A stretch of DNA of 5,991 nt from positions 1 to 5,991 of the forward strand of contig JAITNI010000344.1 of the NCBI GenBank assembly GCA_031290535.1, read 5' to 3'. The notes beneath the pieces were generated by a model that saw nothing but the letters and a program-made list of their open reading frames with translations, ran no database searches and was not told where the DNA came from. This stretch comes from Zoogloeaceae bacterium. Lineage in GTDB: Bacteria; Pseudomonadota; Gammaproteobacteria; Burkholderiales; Rhodocyclaceae. Position numbers and translations under genes: made by a program. Shown in pieces: positions 5,110-5,991 of this stretch (positions are counted from its first letter, which is position 1; each line of letters opens with the position of its first letter).

Positions 5110-5991
5110 ATGTCCAAATCCAGTCATCCCGAAATCCCTCTCAAGCCAATAGATGTCATCCGGCGCAACTTTTTGAAGGCGGCGGGTTCCGCCACGCTGG
5201 CCGCGCCCCTGCTGGCGCTGGGCGGCAATGCCTGGGCGCAGGCCGCCAAACCTGCGGCCAAACTCACACCTTTGAATTTTGCCTGGAACCAGACGGCCTT
5301 TTGCAACACGCCCGTCGCGGTGGCCAAGGAAACCGGCATTTTCACCAAAAATGGTCTGGATGTGTCGTTTGTCAATTTTGGCGGTTCCACCGATCAACTG
5401 CTGGAAGCGCTGGCGACGGGCAAGGCGGATGCGGCGGAGGGAATGATTCACCGCTGGCTGAAACCACTGGAATCCGGCTTTGACGTGAAAATCGTCACCG
5501 GCCTGCATGGCGGCTGCGAGCGACTGGTCGGCTACAAACCCGCCAAGGTGGAAAAACTTTCCGATCTGCGCGGCAAGGTGATCGGCGTGCCCGATCTGGG
5601 CAATCCCGGCAAGCATTTTTTCAGCATCTACCTGAAGCGCAACGGCATTGACCCCGACCGTGATGTGACCTGGCGCGCCTATCAGGGCGACCTGATCGGG
5701 CTGGCGGCGGAAAAGGGCGAAATCCACGCCATCGTCCAGAGTGACCCCCTGCTGTGGCGGATCGAAAAGGATAACCCCGGCAAATATATTGAGCTGGCCA
5801 CCAACACCAGCCCGCCCTATCACGACAAGACCTGCTGCGTGATTGGCGTGGGCGGCAAACTGGTGCGCGAACACCGCCCGGTGGTTGTGGCGCTGGCGAA
5901 ATCTCTGGTCGAAGCCTACGACTGGACGCACGCCCACAGCGAGGAAGCCGCAAAGATCTTTCTCAAATACACGACGAATATCACCCAGAGC
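5110..5991 (+). CDS. Tat-exported ABC-transporter substrate-binding protein, NitT/TauT/SsuA type (3' end beyond the window)
   Basis: The 294 residues read here have no stop before the edge; such proteins usually have about 320-350, so most is present. A twin-arginine signal is clear: RRNFLKAAG at 18-26, a hydrophobic stretch (about 27-39) and an AWA cleavage site at 41-43. It should be folded in the cytoplasm and exported to the periplasm. The mature part resembles binding proteins for nitrate, taurine, sulfonates or thiamine precursors. It has a start like LNFAWNQTAFCNTPVAVAKETGIF (55-78), a GGSTDQLLEALATGKADAAE segment (91-110), and LRGKVIGVPDLGNPGKHFF (153-171) at the second lobe. Unusual are HGGC (133-136) and a Cys-Cys pair at 242-243. 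The ligand cannot be told from sequence. ATG at 5110 has AGGAG 7 nt upstream. Permease and ATPase genes probably follow beyond the edge. It diverges from fliW. Confidence 0.88.
   Translation, partial: MSKSSHPEIPLKPIDVIRRNFLKAAGSATLAAPLLALGGNAWAQAAKPAAKLTPLNFAWNQTAFCNTPVAVAKETGIFTKNGLDVSFVNFGGSTDQLLEALATGKADAAEGMIHRWLKPLESGFDVKIVTGLHGGCERLVGYKPAKVEKLSDLRGKVIGVPDLGNPGKHFFSIYLKRNGIDPDRDVTWRAYQGDLIGLAAEKGEIHAIVQSDPLLWRIEKDNPGKYIELATNTSPPYHDKTCCVIGVGGKLVREHRPVVVALAKSLVEAYDWTHAHSEEAAKIFLKYTTNITQS

Noticed and set aside
5092..5937. A 281-codon minus-strand frame opposite the transporter gene
   Set aside because: The plus strand encodes a well-formed Tat signal and binding-protein fold. The minus frame looks like complementary-strand noise.

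Overview
This GC-rich bacterial window has compact genes, mostly on the minus strand. The gene types and protein sequences point to a flagellated proteobacterium. A betaproteobacterium of the Rhodocyclales/Azoarcus-like kind is my best guess, from the style of the PaaK, Ppa and FliW proteins, but no marker here fixes the taxon. Everything I can identify is chromosomal housekeeping or accessory metabolism. I see no insertion sequence, CRISPR array, tRNA, rRNA or integration site.

Reading the minus strand in its direction of transcription (high to low coordinates): fliW (4841-4398) encodes a flagellar assembly factor and CsrA antagonist. It has a perfect Shine-Dalgarno and is closed by a clean intrinsic terminator (4360-4331). 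A 96-residue protein of unknown function (4287-3997) follows. Next comes ppa (3928-3380), inorganic pyrophosphatase, with a consensus -10 box just upstream and a large two-tier terminator after it (3369-3289). paaK (3272-1962), a phenylacetate-CoA ligase, starts only 16 nt after that terminator's U-tract. After a 184-nt gap, a FUSC-family membrane protein (1777-653) overlaps by 4 nt a double zinc-ribbon protein (656 to beyond the left edge). These last two are almost certainly translated from one mRNA.

On the plus strand, divergent from fliW, a Tat-exported ABC-transporter substrate-binding protein of the NitT/TauT/SsuA type starts at 5110 and runs off the right edge. The 268-nt divergent region holds a near-perfect 13-bp inverted repeat (4999-5036). 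It also holds a repeated CCTGAG motif that can pair with the Shine-Dalgarno of the transporter gene.

Functional links are modest. PaaK makes AMP and pyrophosphate and Ppa removes the pyrophosphate, so adjacency is chemically sensible, although Ppa serves the whole cell. FUSC proteins include aromatic-acid exporters, so paaK next to FUSC may reflect handling of aromatic acids. I found no convincing new multi-gene system. The most interesting points are regulatory: the terminator set almost on top of the paaK start, the inverted repeat and SD-masking repeats before the transporter gene, and the uncharacterised double zinc-ribbon protein coupled to FUSC.
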